The notes under the pieces were generated by a model. That model did not search any database. It was not told the DNA's origin and saw nothing but the letters and a program-made list of their open reading frames with translations. A stretch of 64,000 bases of DNA from Alphaproteobacteria bacterium (GTDB lineage Bacteria > Pseudomonadota > Alphaproteobacteria > SP197). Numbering within the stretch: the first letter of the stretch is position 1; each line of letters starts with the position of its first letter. Positions 1 through 8,070 of this stretch are shown piece after piece. The translations under genes were made by a program, and so were the position numbers. The DNA lies in contig SHVY01000009.1 in NCBI GenBank assembly GCA_009694045.1, forward strand, positions 1-64,000, given 5' to 3'.

Positions 1-83
1 AGGCCATGCAACGTCTCGCCTGCGAGGTACTCCTGAACGATCTGACGCTTGAACACGATGCTGTGGGGTCGGTGCTTTGCCAT
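1..83 (-). mobile_element. IS3-family transposase orfA, 5' end only (runs off the left edge)
   Basis: Read on the minus strand from the ATG at 83-81, the frame stays open to base 1 and gives 27 residues beginning MAKHRPHSIVFKRQ and continuing with QEYLAGETLHGL. This resembles the start of the helix-turn-helix protein (OrfA) of IS3-type elements, which binds the terminal repeats. Only the first quarter or so of the protein lies in the window, so neither OrfB nor the far inverted repeat can be seen. The near end of the element should fall between about 84 and 181. I could not define its inverted repeat without the other end. The family call is from memory of the motif. Confidence 0.6.
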
Positions 84-181
84 GGGCTTTACCCTTCGAA
101 AGCCCAGATCGACGGTCAATTCCTCAATTCAGCCCCGTCCACCCCCAGGGGCCCACTCCAGACCGCGCCCGACCGTGGGCG

Positions 182-976
182 TTACGGCGTTACCGTGAAG
201 TTGCGCTCGGTGATCGTCTTGTTGCCGCTGTCTTCGATGGCCAACAGCTCGATCTGGAAGACCGTACCGGCCGTGTTCGCCTCCTTCTGCAGGAAGGCCG
301 CGGGCACCGGGAACGACAACACGCTCTTCGGCAGGTTGACGATCAGTTCGCGCTTGAACTTCTTCCCATCGTTCTTGGTCGAGACGATGACCTGGTATTC
401 CCGCAAGCCGATGCTGCCGGGCTCGCACTCCCCGCCGTCGGGATCGAAGATGCCCGGCGCCGGAAGCCACTGAACCACGAGTTGATCGAAGGGAACGGCG
501 GCGCCCTCCGCCGGCGACGTGACCGCGACCGGGCAGGGGATATCGGCCGTGAGGAAATCCGTGCTCCGCAGTTTTTGGTTCTCGGTTGTCGTGCCGGTGA
601 AGATGTACTTCCCAAGCGGCGCGCTCTTGAGGAACTCGGAGAATGGTACCTCGTCGAGCGACGGCTCGTCGCCCTCGAAGAACAGCTCGGTCAGGCCGAT
701 CTTGCGGAAGCCCCCTTGCGGCTCGACGTGGATCATGCGGCGGGCGCCGGGACCCTCGATGCGGACCTCCCGCCAGCTTTTGGCGTCGAGGAAAATGTGC
801 ACCCCCAAGTCGTTGGGGACCGCGTTGAACTCGAAGAAGATGTCGGCGATCGGGAAGGGAATCGCCGGTCCGGTCGCCCCCGCCGAGGGCGAGGGCCAGG
901 CGAGGATCGCCGCCGCCGCCAGCGGCAGGGCCACGCGGTAGCGCGCGAATGCTGTCAACGTCTGTGCTGTCGTCAT
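182..976 (-). CDS. Secreted protein of unknown function with a possible fibronectin-III-like domain
   Basis: A 264-residue protein with a clear signal peptide: after a short polar start, residues about 14-32 form the hydrophobic stretch (VALPLAAAAILAW) followed by small residues (PSAGATG) suited to signal peptidase I. The mature part is beta-rich, with a CPVAVTSPAEGA segment and a C-terminal half in which regularly spaced hydrophobic strands end in TERNFTVTP, as in fibronectin-III or Ig-like folds. No catalytic motif was recognised. It stands alone between the transposase fragment and a repeat-containing gap. Export to the periplasm or outside is inferred; the function is unknown. Confidence 0.7.
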   Translation of the reverse strand: MTTAQTLTAFARYRVALPLAAAAILAWPSPSAGATGPAIPFPIADIFFEFNAVPNDLGVHIFLDAKSWREVRIEGPGARRMIHVEPQGGFRKIGLTELFFEGDEPSLDEVPFSEFLKSAPLGKYIFTGTTTENQKLRSTDFLTADIPCPVAVTSPAEGAAVPFDQLVVQWLPAPGIFDPDGGECEPGSIGLREYQVIVSTKNDGKKFKRELIVNLPKSVLSFPVPAAFLQKEANTAGTVFQIELLAIEDSGNKTITERNFTVTP

Positions 977-1319
977 GTCACGGTTCCTCCGTTGCAGGGT
1001 CCGGGCAACCCGACGCCATGCCGGGGTCCCGGCACCCAGAATCCGGAGGTTCGCGGGCTGCGCAATTGGACAGATGTGCGGGTCGAAAAAGCCGTTTCGT
1101 CGCGCGCCGTTAAGGGGTCACGTTGCACATCCATGCGGTGCGGATCAGGGGGTCCCCGCCTGCCCGCCGCGCGATCCGACACCTGTCATAGCCGCGCAAC
1201 CCCTTGATTTCTCTCGATTTCGGTGTCCGGCATAAGAGGCGGCGAGGGCGACGAAGCCGCCATCGACCCTGCCCCTACAACCGTCCATACGCCGACGAGA
1301 CCGAGACAAATTCAAACTC
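977..1319. other. Intergenic stretch upstream of the secreted protein
   Basis: About 340 bases with no convincing gene. It must hold the promoter for the minus-strand secreted protein that starts at 976, but no clear -35/-10 pair stands out. Open frames here are short and shift with GC content. I see nothing else in it before the palindromic repeat that begins near 1320. Confidence 0.5.
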
Positions 1320-1395
1320 GTCATTCCCGCGAAGGGGGGAATCCAGGTGAACCGCTCCGTCACCTACCCTGGACCCCCGCATTCGCGGGGGTGAC
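1320..1395. repeat. Palindromic intergenic repeat, two 28-base arms
   Basis: The left arm (1320-1347, GTCATTCCCGCGAAGG...) and the right arm (1368-1395, ...GCGGGGGTGAC) are imperfect inverted copies of each other around a 20-base spacer. Each arm is itself a small palindrome of the CCCGCGAAGGGGG type. This is the GTCATTCCCGCG-type dispersed repeat common in proteobacterial intergenic DNA. As RNA it would form a long hairpin. A damaged third arm lies at 1576-1610. Confidence 0.75.
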
Positions 1396-1439
1396 AAGTC
1401 TACGAGTGATGGCACCGCGAACCCTGATGGGCACGTCGC

Positions 1440-1589
1440 TCACAACAACGTGAGCTGCCGCGTCTGGGGCACGGGTTTGCGGAACCGGGACGTGTCCGGC
1501 TCGAAGCTCGTCTGGTTGAGCCCCAGGCGCTTGGCCGCCCGCCATCCCGCCACCGTCGCCCGACTCTTAATCGACGCGGATTCCTTCAC
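1440..1589 (-). pseudogene. Possible relic of a Fis-type helix-turn-helix C-terminus
   Basis: On the minus strand a 49-codon frame runs from a GTG at 1589 to TGA at 1440. It contains GWRAAKRLGLNQTSFE, which resembles the last helices of sigma-54 activators (typical pattern: AA-x-RLGL-x-x-T-x-L). The reading after it (PDTSRFRKPVPQ) does not fit that family, and the GTG lies inside a degraded copy of the GTCATTCCCGCG repeat, so any original gene was cut there. The resemblance is weak; it may be chance. Confidence 0.22.
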
Positions 1590-1610
1590 AGCCTCGAACG
1601 CGGGAATGAC
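1576..1610. repeat. Degenerate single arm of the GTCATTCCCGCG repeat
   Basis: The bases GGATTCC at 1578-1584 and CGCGGGAATGAC at 1599-1610 match the two ends of one repeat arm, with about 14 unrelated bases between them. It has the same orientation as the right arm of the element at 1320-1395. Confidence 0.5.
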
Positions 1611-1637
1611 AAGCTGAGCGAGGAACGACCGCGGATA

Positions 1638-2450
1638 TCATGCGAACGTCGCCTCCGCCCACATGGCGACGGTGCCCCCGTCGTCCTCGGCCCAGAGCAG
1701 GATCTTCGTGGCATCAAGGGGGGCGCCGTTGAGCGACATCGGTCGGTCGACGTACAGCGGGCGCGTGGCGCGGTAGTCGAAGCGCCGGATCGGGCGCGGA
1801 TCGTGGCGGCGCAGAAGGTCGAGCAGCAAGAGGGCGGTGAGCGGGCCGTGCACGACGAGCGCGGGATAGCCTTCGGCGGACGTCGCGTAGGGCGCGTCGT
1901 AGTGGATGCGGTGGGCGTTGAAGGTGAGGGCAGAAAAGCGGAACAGGAGCACCGGATCGGGGGTGATCGTCCGGCGCCACGCGGGGCTCGCGGGCGGGGG
2001 TTCGGAGCGCGCCGCGCCGGACTCGGGGGCACGGAAGACCAGGTGCTGGTCCTCGACCAGCGCGTCGCCGTAGCGGTGTTCGAGCCGGGCGATCACGAGT
2101 TGGCCGGTGCGGCCCGCCTTCTCGTCGATCGCCGCGACCGTGGTGGTTCGCGTGATGGTTTCGCCGTGCGCCAAGGAACGCCGGATGGCGAAGCGGCCGC
2201 CGGCCCACATCCGGCGCAGGCCCGCGAACAGCGGCAGCAGGTCGCCCCGCGTGCCGCGCCCGTCGGCGGTGAGAGCGCCCGCCCTGACCGCCGCAAGGAA
2301 GTAGAGCCACTGCCAGCCGTCGGGCAGGGGATCGCCCGGCCGGGGTTCGGGGTCGTCGCGATCGAGCACGGCCGCGAGCCGCACGGCTGGCCCGACATGC
2401 AAGGTGTCGGTGACGGCGGCGGTCCGGCCGATCCAGGGGGCGTAGTCCAT
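1638..2450 (-). CDS. FAS1-like dehydratase / mesaconyl-C4-CoA hydratase-like protein
   Basis: A 270-residue double-hotdog protein of the family that includes mesaconyl-C4-CoA (3-methylfumaryl-CoA) hydratase and itaconyl-CoA hydratase, enzymes that add water to branched unsaturated dicarboxyl-CoA esters. The C-terminal hotdog carries the hydratase-2 type signature (LTFNAHRIHYD) followed by VVHGPL. The start ATG at 2450 overlaps the TGA of the acyl-CoA dehydrogenase gene by one base, so the two are translationally coupled. It is the last gene of a six-gene run that begins at dapA. Family membership is firm; the substrate is inferred from relatives and from the CoA-transferase and dehydrogenase neighbours, and another beta-hydroxyacyl-CoA could be the true substrate. 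Confidence 0.75.
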   Translation of the reverse strand: MDYAPWIGRTAAVTDTLHVGPAVRLAAVLDRDDPEPRPGDPLPDGWQWLYFLAAVRAGALTADGRGTRGDLLPLFAGLRRMWAGGRFAIRRSLAHGETITRTTTVAAIDEKAGRTGQLVIARLEHRYGDALVEDQHLVFRAPESGAARSEPPPASPAWRRTITPDPVLLFRFSALTFNAHRIHYDAPYATSAEGYPALVVHGPLTALLLLDLLRRHDPRPIRRFDYRATRPLYVDRPMSLNGAPLDATKILLWAEDDGGTVAMWAEATFA

Positions 2451-3586
2451 CAATACGAGCGGGGCAGGCCGAGGACGTGCTCGGCCAAGTAGGCGAGGAT
2501 CAGGTTGGTCGAGATCGGCGCCACCTGGTACAGCCGCGTCTCGCGAAACTTGCGCTCGACGTCGAAGGCGGTGGCGAAACCGAAACCGCCGTGGGTCTGC
2601 AGGCAGGTATCGGCGGCGGCCCAGGACGCTTCGCTCGCCAGCAGCTTCGCCATGTTGGCTTCGGGTCCGCAAGCGCCGTTGGCATCGAAGAGCGCGGCGG
2701 CCTGCGCCACCATCAGGGCCGCCGCCTCGGTGGCGGCGAAGGCGCGGGCGATCGGGAACTGTACCCCCTGGTTCTGGCCGATCGGGCGACCGAAGACGAC
2801 CCGGTCCTTGGCGTACTGGCTCGCCTTGGCGATGAACCAGCGGGCATCGCCCAGGCATTCGGCGGCGATCAGGATGCGCTCGGCGTTCATGCCATCGAGG
2901 ATGTGGCAAAAGCCCTTGCCCTCCTCGCCGATCAGGTTCGCGGCCGGCACCGCCACGTCCTCGAACACCACCTCGCAGGTGGCGTGGTTGATCATGGTGG
3001 GCACCGGCGCGATGGTGACGCCCTGCGCGCGGCGCAGGTCGACGAGGAAGACCGAGAGACCGTCGGTGCGCTTCGCCACCCGCTCCTTCGGCGTGGTGCG
3101 GGCGAGCAGGAGCATGAGGTCGCTGTGCCCGGCGCGGCTGGTCCACAGCTTGCGGCCGTTGACGATGTAGACATCGCCGGACCGCGTCGCCCGGGTCGCG
3201 ATGCTGCTGGTGTCGCTGCCGGCGTCGGGCTCGGTCACGCCGAACGCCTGCAGGCGCAGCTCGCCCCGGGCGATGGCGGGCAGGTAGGCGTCCTTCTGGG
3301 CGGTATTGCCGTGCCGGAGTAGGGTCCCCATGGTGTAGAGCTGGGCGTGGCAGGCGGCGCCGTTGCCGCCGGACTTGTGGACCTCCTCGAGGATCGCGGC
3401 GGCGGCGCCGAGCCCGAGACCCGCGCCGCCATAGATTTCGGGGATCAGGGCGGCGAGATAGCCGGCCTGGGTCAGGGCCGCGACGAAATCGGTCGGATAG
3501 GCGCGCCGCGCGTCGAGGTCCTGCCAGTAGGTGCCGGGGAAGCGGGCGCAGAGGGCCGCCACCGATCGGCGGATCTCGTCGTTCAA
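2450..3586 (-). CDS. Acyl-CoA dehydrogenase (FAD, alpha,beta-oxidation step)
   Basis: A 378-residue acyl-CoA dehydrogenase, the usual length for the family. Recognisable parts are the FAD/substrate segment with TEPDAGSDTSS, the WTSRAGHSD segment and the C-terminal QTHGGFGF. The usual catalytic site YEGT near the C-terminus reads YQVAPIST, so the glutamate is absent there; a glutamate in MNAERIL sits where isovaleryl-CoA dehydrogenase places its base (inference). The start is a TTG at 3586 that overlaps the stop of the CoA-transferase gene, since no ATG fits the conserved N-terminus. Electrons would pass to EtfAB (25.2-26.9 kb). The substrate is unknown. Confidence 0.85.
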   Translation of the reverse strand: MNDEIRRSVAALCARFPGTYWQDLDARRAYPTDFVAALTQAGYLAALIPEIYGGAGLGLGAAAAILEEVHKSGGNGAACHAQLYTMGTLLRHGNTAQKDAYLPAIARGELRLQAFGVTEPDAGSDTSSIATRATRSGDVYIVNGRKLWTSRAGHSDLMLLLARTTPKERVAKRTDGLSVFLVDLRRAQGVTIAPVPTMINHATCEVVFEDVAVPAANLIGEEGKGFCHILDGMNAERILIAAECLGDARWFIAKASQYAKDRVVFGRPIGQNQGVQFPIARAFAATEAAALMVAQAAALFDANGACGPEANMAKLLASEASWAAADTCLQTHGGFGFATAFDVERKFRETRLYQVAPISTNLILAYLAEHVLGLPRSY

Positions 3587-4791
3587 CCCGGCATCCCGAT
3601 CGCGCCCGCCGCGGCGAGCTCGTCGATCTCGGCGGGCGCGAACCCGTAGTCTTCGAGGACCTCGCGCGTGTGCTGGCCGAGAAGGGGTGCCGCGCGGTCG
3701 ACACCGGCGGGGGTGTCCGAGAACTTGACCGGCGGCCCCAGAGTCTCGACCCGGCCCGCCTCGGGGTGATCGACCGCCACGACCATGCCGCGCGCCCGCA
3801 CCTGCGGATCGGCATGCATGGCGCCGATCGACAGAATCGGACCCGCCGGCACCCCGGCCGCTTCCAGCCGTTCGAGCCATTCGGCCGTGGTGCGGGTGAC
3901 GAAGATCGCGTCCAGCGCCGCGACCAGGGCCGGCAGGTCGGCGAGCCGCCGGCCCACACCCTGGAAACGCGGGTCGTGGCCCAGCTCGGGGGCGTCCAGG
4001 GCCTCGCAGAAGCGCAGCCAATTCGCCTCGCTGGCGGTGCCGAGGGTGATGCGGCCGTCCTTGGTGGGGAAGGCCTGATAGGGCGCACCCAGGGGATGGC
4101 CGGTGCCGAGCGGGCCCGGCGAGACGCCGGTGGCGAAGGCGATCGCCGAATGCCAGTAGGTGTGAACGATCCCGGCCTCCAGAAGCGAGGTGTCCACGAG
4201 CTGGCCGCGACCGGTGCGGTCGCGCGCGTGCAGGCCGGCGAGCACCCCCATGGCGAGCAGGATGCCCGCGGTGATGTCGGTCATCGGCGCGCCGCATTTG
4301 ACCGGGGGCCGGTCGGGACCTTCGCCGGTGACGCTCATGATCCCGCTCATGCCCTGGGCGATGAGATCGAAGCCGGCGCGGTCGCGGTAAGGCCCGCTGC
4401 GGCCGAAGCCGGTGATCGAGCCGTAGACGATGTGCGGATGGCGGGCATGCACCTGGTCGAAATCGAACCCCAGCCGCGCCAGCGTCCCCGGCCGGTAGTT
4501 CTCCAGCAGCACGTCGGCCTTAGCGAGCAGGCGGTCGAGGACCGCGCGACCACGGGGGTGCTTGAGGTCGACGGCTAGCCCGCGCTTGTTGCGGTTGACC
4601 ATCATGAAGGCAACCGCGACGCCGCCGATGTTGTAGGGCGCCGTGTCGCCGCGCGCGGGCTCGCCGCCGTCCGTCTTCTCGACCTTGACCACGTCGGCGC
4701 CCATGTCGGCGAGCATGAGAGCGCAGACCGGCCCCGCCATGACGTGGGTGAGGTCGATGACCCGGACGCCGGCGAGTGGGCCCGCGGCCAC
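3583..4791 (-). CDS. Class III (CaiB/BaiF) CoA-transferase
   Basis: A 402-residue family III CoA-transferase, which moves CoA between carboxylic acids through an aspartyl thioester. It begins with the family pattern GVRVIDLTHVMAGP, includes VKVEKTDGGEPAR, RNKRGLAVDLKHP and the conserved GFGRSGPY, and ends with the usual DYGFAPAEIDEL tail. It starts at a GTG (4791), one base after the stop of the enoyl-CoA hydratase, and its own stop overlaps the next start. In this context it probably activates or interconverts a dicarboxylic acid, as mesaconyl-CoA C1-C4 CoA transferase or succinyl-CoA transferases do (inference). The exact acid is not readable from the sequence. Confidence 0.88.
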   Translation of the reverse strand: MAAGPLAGVRVIDLTHVMAGPVCALMLADMGADVVKVEKTDGGEPARGDTAPYNIGGVAVAFMMVNRNKRGLAVDLKHPRGRAVLDRLLAKADVLLENYRPGTLARLGFDFDQVHARHPHIVYGSITGFGRSGPYRDRAGFDLIAQGMSGIMSVTGEGPDRPPVKCGAPMTDITAGILLAMGVLAGLHARDRTGRGQLVDTSLLEAGIVHTYWHSAIAFATGVSPGPLGTGHPLGAPYQAFPTKDGRITLGTASEANWLRFCEALDAPELGHDPRFQGVGRRLADLPALVAALDAIFVTRTTAEWLERLEAAGVPAGPILSIGAMHADPQVRARGMVVAVDHPEAGRVETLGPPVKFSDTPAGVDRAAPLLGQHTREVLEDYGFAPAEIDELAAAGAIGMPG

Positions 4792-4792
4792 C

Positions 4793-5578
4793 TCAGCGCC
4801 CCGTGAAGGCCGGCTTGATCTTGCGCACGAACGCCGCGCAGCCGACGCGATAGTCATCGGTGTCGTAGCACAAGTAGGGTTCGTGCCGTTCCGCGTCGGA
4901 GAGCGGGCGCGGATCCAGCAGCCGGTAGACGAACTTGCGGTGCCAGCGGGCCGAGAGCGGCGCGCCTTCGGCGATGCGGGCGGCGGTGGCATAGGCCTCG
5001 GCTTCGACTTCGGCGTCGGGGACCACGCGGTTGACCAGGCCCTTGTGATGGGCCTCGGCCGCATCGATCAGGCGGCCCTCGAGCAGCAGCTCGAGGGTAT
5101 CGGCGGGGCGCATCAGGCGCATGAGGATCGCGAGTTCACCGTAGTCCACGGTCAGGCCAAGCCGCTTGACCGGCATGGCGAAGCGGGCGCCCGCCCCGCA
5201 GATGCGGATGTCGCAGCGAGCCGCGAGCTCCAAGCCGCCGCCGACGCACACCCCCTGGATGAGGGCGACGACGGGATGGCGGCAGGCGGCCAGGGCCTCC
5301 CCGGCGCGGGCCGCCAGGCTGTCGTAGTCTTCGGCCTGGGCCTGGCCGGTGCGCAAGCGGTCGAATTCGCCGATATCGGCCCCGGCCGCGAAGGCCTTGT
5401 CGCCCGCGCCCCGGATCACGATGCAGCGAAGGTCGTCGTCGGCCGACAGCTCCGCGAACACCTCGCCGAGCCGGCGGTACATCGCCAGGTTGATCGCGTT
5501 GCGCTTCTCCGGGCGGTTGAGCACGACCGTCGCGACCTGGCCATCGCGCGTCACCAGAACGGGGTCCGTCGCGCTCAT
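4793..5578 (-). CDS. Enoyl-CoA hydratase/isomerase family protein
   Basis: A crotonase-fold protein of 261 residues from the ATG at 5578; a longer upstream start would bury the smpB end. The oxyanion-hole segments [11 protein letters not shown] and [18 protein letters not shown] are present. The region after RFAMP reads [14 protein letters not shown] instead of the common G-x-x-P-G-x-G-G-T, so the acidic residue pattern is not that of ordinary enoyl-CoA hydratase, and isomerase, hydrolase or dehydratase activity is possible. Its start overlaps the smpB stop (ATGA) and one base separates its stop from the CoA-transferase start. Confidence 0.82.
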   Translation of the reverse strand: MSATDPVLVTRDGQVATVVLNRPEKRNAINLAMYRRLGEVFAELSADDDLRCIVIRGAGDKAFAAGADIGEFDRLRTGQAQAEDYDSLAARAGEALAACRHPVVALIQGVCVGGGLELAARCDIRICGAGARFAMPVKRLGLTVDYGELAILMRLMRPADTLELLLEGRLIDAAEAHHKGLVNRVVPDAEVEAEAYATAARIAEGAPLSARWHRKFVYRLLDPRPLSDAERHEPYLCYDTDDYRVGCAAFVRKIKPAFTGR

Positions 5579-6042
5579 CCGCGTGCCCTCATGATTCGGC
5601 CCTTCTCCCGTTCCCATTCGCGGGTGCGCACGGTGGCGCGTTTGTCGTGGGCCTTCTTGCCCTTCACCAAGGCGAGTTCGACCTTGGCGCGGCCGCGCTC
5701 GTTGAAGTAGATCGAGAGGGGGACGAGTGTCATGCCGTCGCGGCGCACGGCCCCGATCAGCTTGTTGGTCTCGCGCCGATGGAGCAGAAGCCGGCGCGGG
5801 CGGCGCGGCTCGTGGTTGAACAGGCTGGCGCCCGCGTACTCCGGGATGTGGGCGTTGAGCAGGACGATGTCGCGGCCCTGGTCGGTCGCGTGGGCCTCGG
5901 CGATGTTGGCGCGGCCCTGGCGCAGGGATTTGACCTCACTGCCGACGAGCACGATTCCGGCCTCGAACGTGTCCTCGATGGAGTACTCGTAGCGCGCCTT
6001 GCGGTTGCGGGCGACGATTTGGACTTCACGTTCCTTCGCCAC
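5575..6042 (-). CDS. smpB: SsrA-binding protein SmpB
   Basis: A 155-residue protein matching SmpB, the RNA-binding partner of tmRNA that rescues ribosomes stalled on broken messages. It opens with the conserved [19 protein letters not shown] and has [10 protein letters not shown] and the basic C-terminal tail ([16 protein letters not shown]). The start is a GTG at 6042, preceded by GGGGAAG at a good distance. It lies 11 bases after dapA, a common alphaproteobacterial neighbour, and overlaps the following hydratase gene by four bases. The tmRNA gene itself is not in the window. Confidence 0.97.
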   Translation of the reverse strand: MAKEREVQIVARNRKARYEYSIEDTFEAGIVLVGSEVKSLRQGRANIAEAHATDQGRDIVLLNAHIPEYAGASLFNHEPRRPRRLLLHRRETNKLIGAVRRDGMTLVPLSIYFNERGRAKVELALVKGKKAHDKRATVRTREWEREKGRIMRARG

Positions 6043-6053
6043 GCTTCCCCGAG

Positions 6054-6929
6054 CTAGTTGAGCACGCCGGCCGACCGCATCGCCGCGGCGATCCGGTCCT
6101 TGGTTGGCGCCATCGGCTCGACCAGCGGCAGCCGGACGTCGGGGGCGCAGTGGCCGAGCAGGCTGGCGGCGTACTTGATCGGGGCCGGGCTCGTCTCCGC
6201 GAACAGGGCGCGATGCAGGGGCATCAGCCGCTCCTGGATCGTGAGCGTGCCGCGGGCGTCGCCCTGCTGCCAGAGCGTGTGCATCTCGGCGCATTGCCGT
6301 GGTGCCACGTTGGCGGTGACCGAGATGCAGCCGTCGCCACCGGCGACCAGCAGGGCCAGGACCGCCGGGTCCTCGCCCGAGAGCTGGCAGAACCGCTTCT
6401 TGATGGCGAGCTTGGTGTCGTGCGGCCGGGTGGGGTCGCCGGTCGCGTCCTTGACGCCGACGATGTTGGGCAGCTCGGCCAGGCGCGCCATGGTCGCGAC
6501 GCTCATGTCGACCACCGAGCGGCCGGGGATGTTGTAGATGATGATCGGGATCTCGACCGCGTCGTGGATCGCCTTGTAGTGCTGATACAGGCCCTCCTGG
6601 GTCGGCTTGTTGTAATAGGGCGTGACCACCAGCGCGGCGTCGGCGCCGGCGCTCTTCGCGTGGCGGGTCAGCTCGATCGCCTCGGCGGTCGAGTTCGATC
6701 CGGTCCCGGCGATCACCGGCACCCGGCCCTTGGCCACGTCGATGCAAAGCTCGGTCACCCGCTTGTGCTCGTCGTGGCTGAGGGTCGGCGATTCCCCCGT
6801 GGTGCCGCAGGGCACCAATCCATGGGTGCCCTCGCCGATCTGCCAATCGACGAACTTCTGGAACGCCTTCGCGTCCACTTCCCCCGACCGGAACGGCGTG
6901 ATGAGCGCGACATAGGATCCCTGGAACAT
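6054..6929 (-). CDS. dapA: 4-hydroxy-tetrahydrodipicolinate synthase
   Basis: A 291-residue class I aldolase that condenses pyruvate with aspartate semialdehyde, the first committed step to diaminopimelate and lysine. The Schiff-base lysine is K160 in GVKDATGDP, the tyrosine of the proton relay is Y132 in IIYNIPGRS, and the GTTGESPTL motif (T43/T44) completes the site. The start at 6929 ([13 protein letters not shown]) is chosen over an in-frame upstream ATG because it gives the usual family length. It heads the minus-strand run dapA-smpB and the CoA-ester genes. lysA, the last step of the same pathway, is at 34.8 kb. Confidence 0.97.
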   Translation of the reverse strand: MFQGSYVALITPFRSGEVDAKAFQKFVDWQIGEGTHGLVPCGTTGESPTLSHDEHKRVTELCIDVAKGRVPVIAGTGSNSTAEAIELTRHAKSAGADAALVVTPYYNKPTQEGLYQHYKAIHDAVEIPIIIYNIPGRSVVDMSVATMARLAELPNIVGVKDATGDPTRPHDTKLAIKKRFCQLSGEDPAVLALLVAGGDGCISVTANVAPRQCAEMHTLWQQGDARGTLTIQERLMPLHRALFAETSPAPIKYAASLLGHCAPDVRLPLVEPMAPTKDRIAAAMRSAGVLN

Positions 6930-7086
6930 CCTCGATCTCCCGACCGCCATGGGGCGGTGCTTCCTCGTTCCGACGATTCATAGGCGCAAAGCGGAGGGGC
7001 GGCAAGCAAGGGAGCACCGGATGGACTTCCCCGCGAGCGTGGAGTGGTGTATCCGCGCTTGCCGGAACCCGATCGAGGAGCAGTCG

Positions 7087-8070
7087 ATGACCTCCCCTAG
7101 CCTGCCCGTCTACGCGGACGTGCTGCGCGCGGCCGAACGGTTGCGCGGCCACGCGGTGCTGACGCCGCTGCTGGAATCGGCGGCCTTGAACAAGCTGGTC
7201 GGGGGACGGGTGCTGGTGAAGGCCGAGGTGTTGCAGGTCACCGGGTCGTTCAAGTTTCGCGGCGCCTACAACAAGATCAGCCAGCTTTCCCCGGAGGACC
7301 GGGAACGGGGTGTGGTCGCGTTCTCGTCCGGCAATCACGCGCAAGGCGTGGCCGCGGCGGCGAACCTGCTGGGGGCCTCGGCGAAGATCGTGATGCCGGC
7401 GGACGCGCCCGCGGTGAAGCGCGCGGGAACCGAGTTCTGGGGTGCCGCGGTGGTGCCCTACGACCGGGTCAAGGACGACCGCGAGGCGATGACGACCGGG
7501 ATCGCCAAGGCCGAGGGGCGCACGATCGTCCGACCCTACGACGATCCGGACATCATGGCCGGCCAGGGCACGGCGGGGCTGGAGATCGTCGCCCAGGCGG
7601 ACGCGGCGCGCGCCCGGGTCGATGCCGTCCTGGTGCCGTGCGGCGGTGGCGGGCTGGTCGGCGGGATCAGCATCGCGATCAAGGAGCGGTGGCCGGCGAC
7701 CGAGGTCTATTGCGTGGAGCCGGACGGCTTCGACGATACCGCGCGGTCGCTGAAGTATGGAACGCGCGAGGGCAATCGCCCAGGCGCCACGACGATCGCC
7801 GACGCGCTGATGGCCCCGGCGCCGGGCGACCTCACGTTCGCCGTCAATCGCCGCAACCTTGCGGGCGGGCTGGTTGTGCGGGATGACGAGATGCTGGCCG
7901 CCATGGCGGCGGCGTTCCAGCACCTGAAGTTGGTGATCGAACCGGGTGGGGCCGTGGCGCTCGCGGCCGTGCTCGCCGGCCACTATCCGGCTAAGGGACG
8001 GACGGTGGTGGTGGTGGCGTCGGGCGGGAACGTGGACCCGGCGACCTACGGCCGGGCGCTGGGGGTCTGA
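7087..8070 (+). CDS. Threonine/serine dehydratase (PLP, fold type II)
   Basis: A 327-residue pyridoxal-phosphate enzyme that deaminates threonine or serine to the 2-oxo acid. The PLP lysine is K56 in [11 protein letters not shown], followed by [10 protein letters not shown] and the glycine-rich phosphate loop [10 protein letters not shown]. It has no C-terminal ACT domain, so it resembles the short catabolic type (TdcB-like) or serine racemase rather than feedback-regulated IlvA. The start at 7087 follows a GAGGAG ribosome-binding site; an ATG at 7021 is possible but adds an unlike leader. Its last 25 bases overlap the convergent gene downstream. Confidence 0.85.
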   Translation: MTSPSLPVYADVLRAAERLRGHAVLTPLLESAALNKLVGGRVLVKAEVLQVTGSFKFRGAYNKISQLSPEDRERGVVAFSSGNHAQGVAAAANLLGASAKIVMPADAPAVKRAGTEFWGAAVVPYDRVKDDREAMTTGIAKAEGRTIVRPYDDPDIMAGQGTAGLEIVAQADAARARVDAVLVPCGGGGLVGGISIAIKERWPATEVYCVEPDGFDDTARSLKYGTREGNRPGATTIADALMAPAPGDLTFAVNRRNLAGGLVVRDDEMLAAMAAAFQHLKLVIEPGGAVALAAVLAGHYPAKGRTVVVVASGGNVDPATYGRALGV

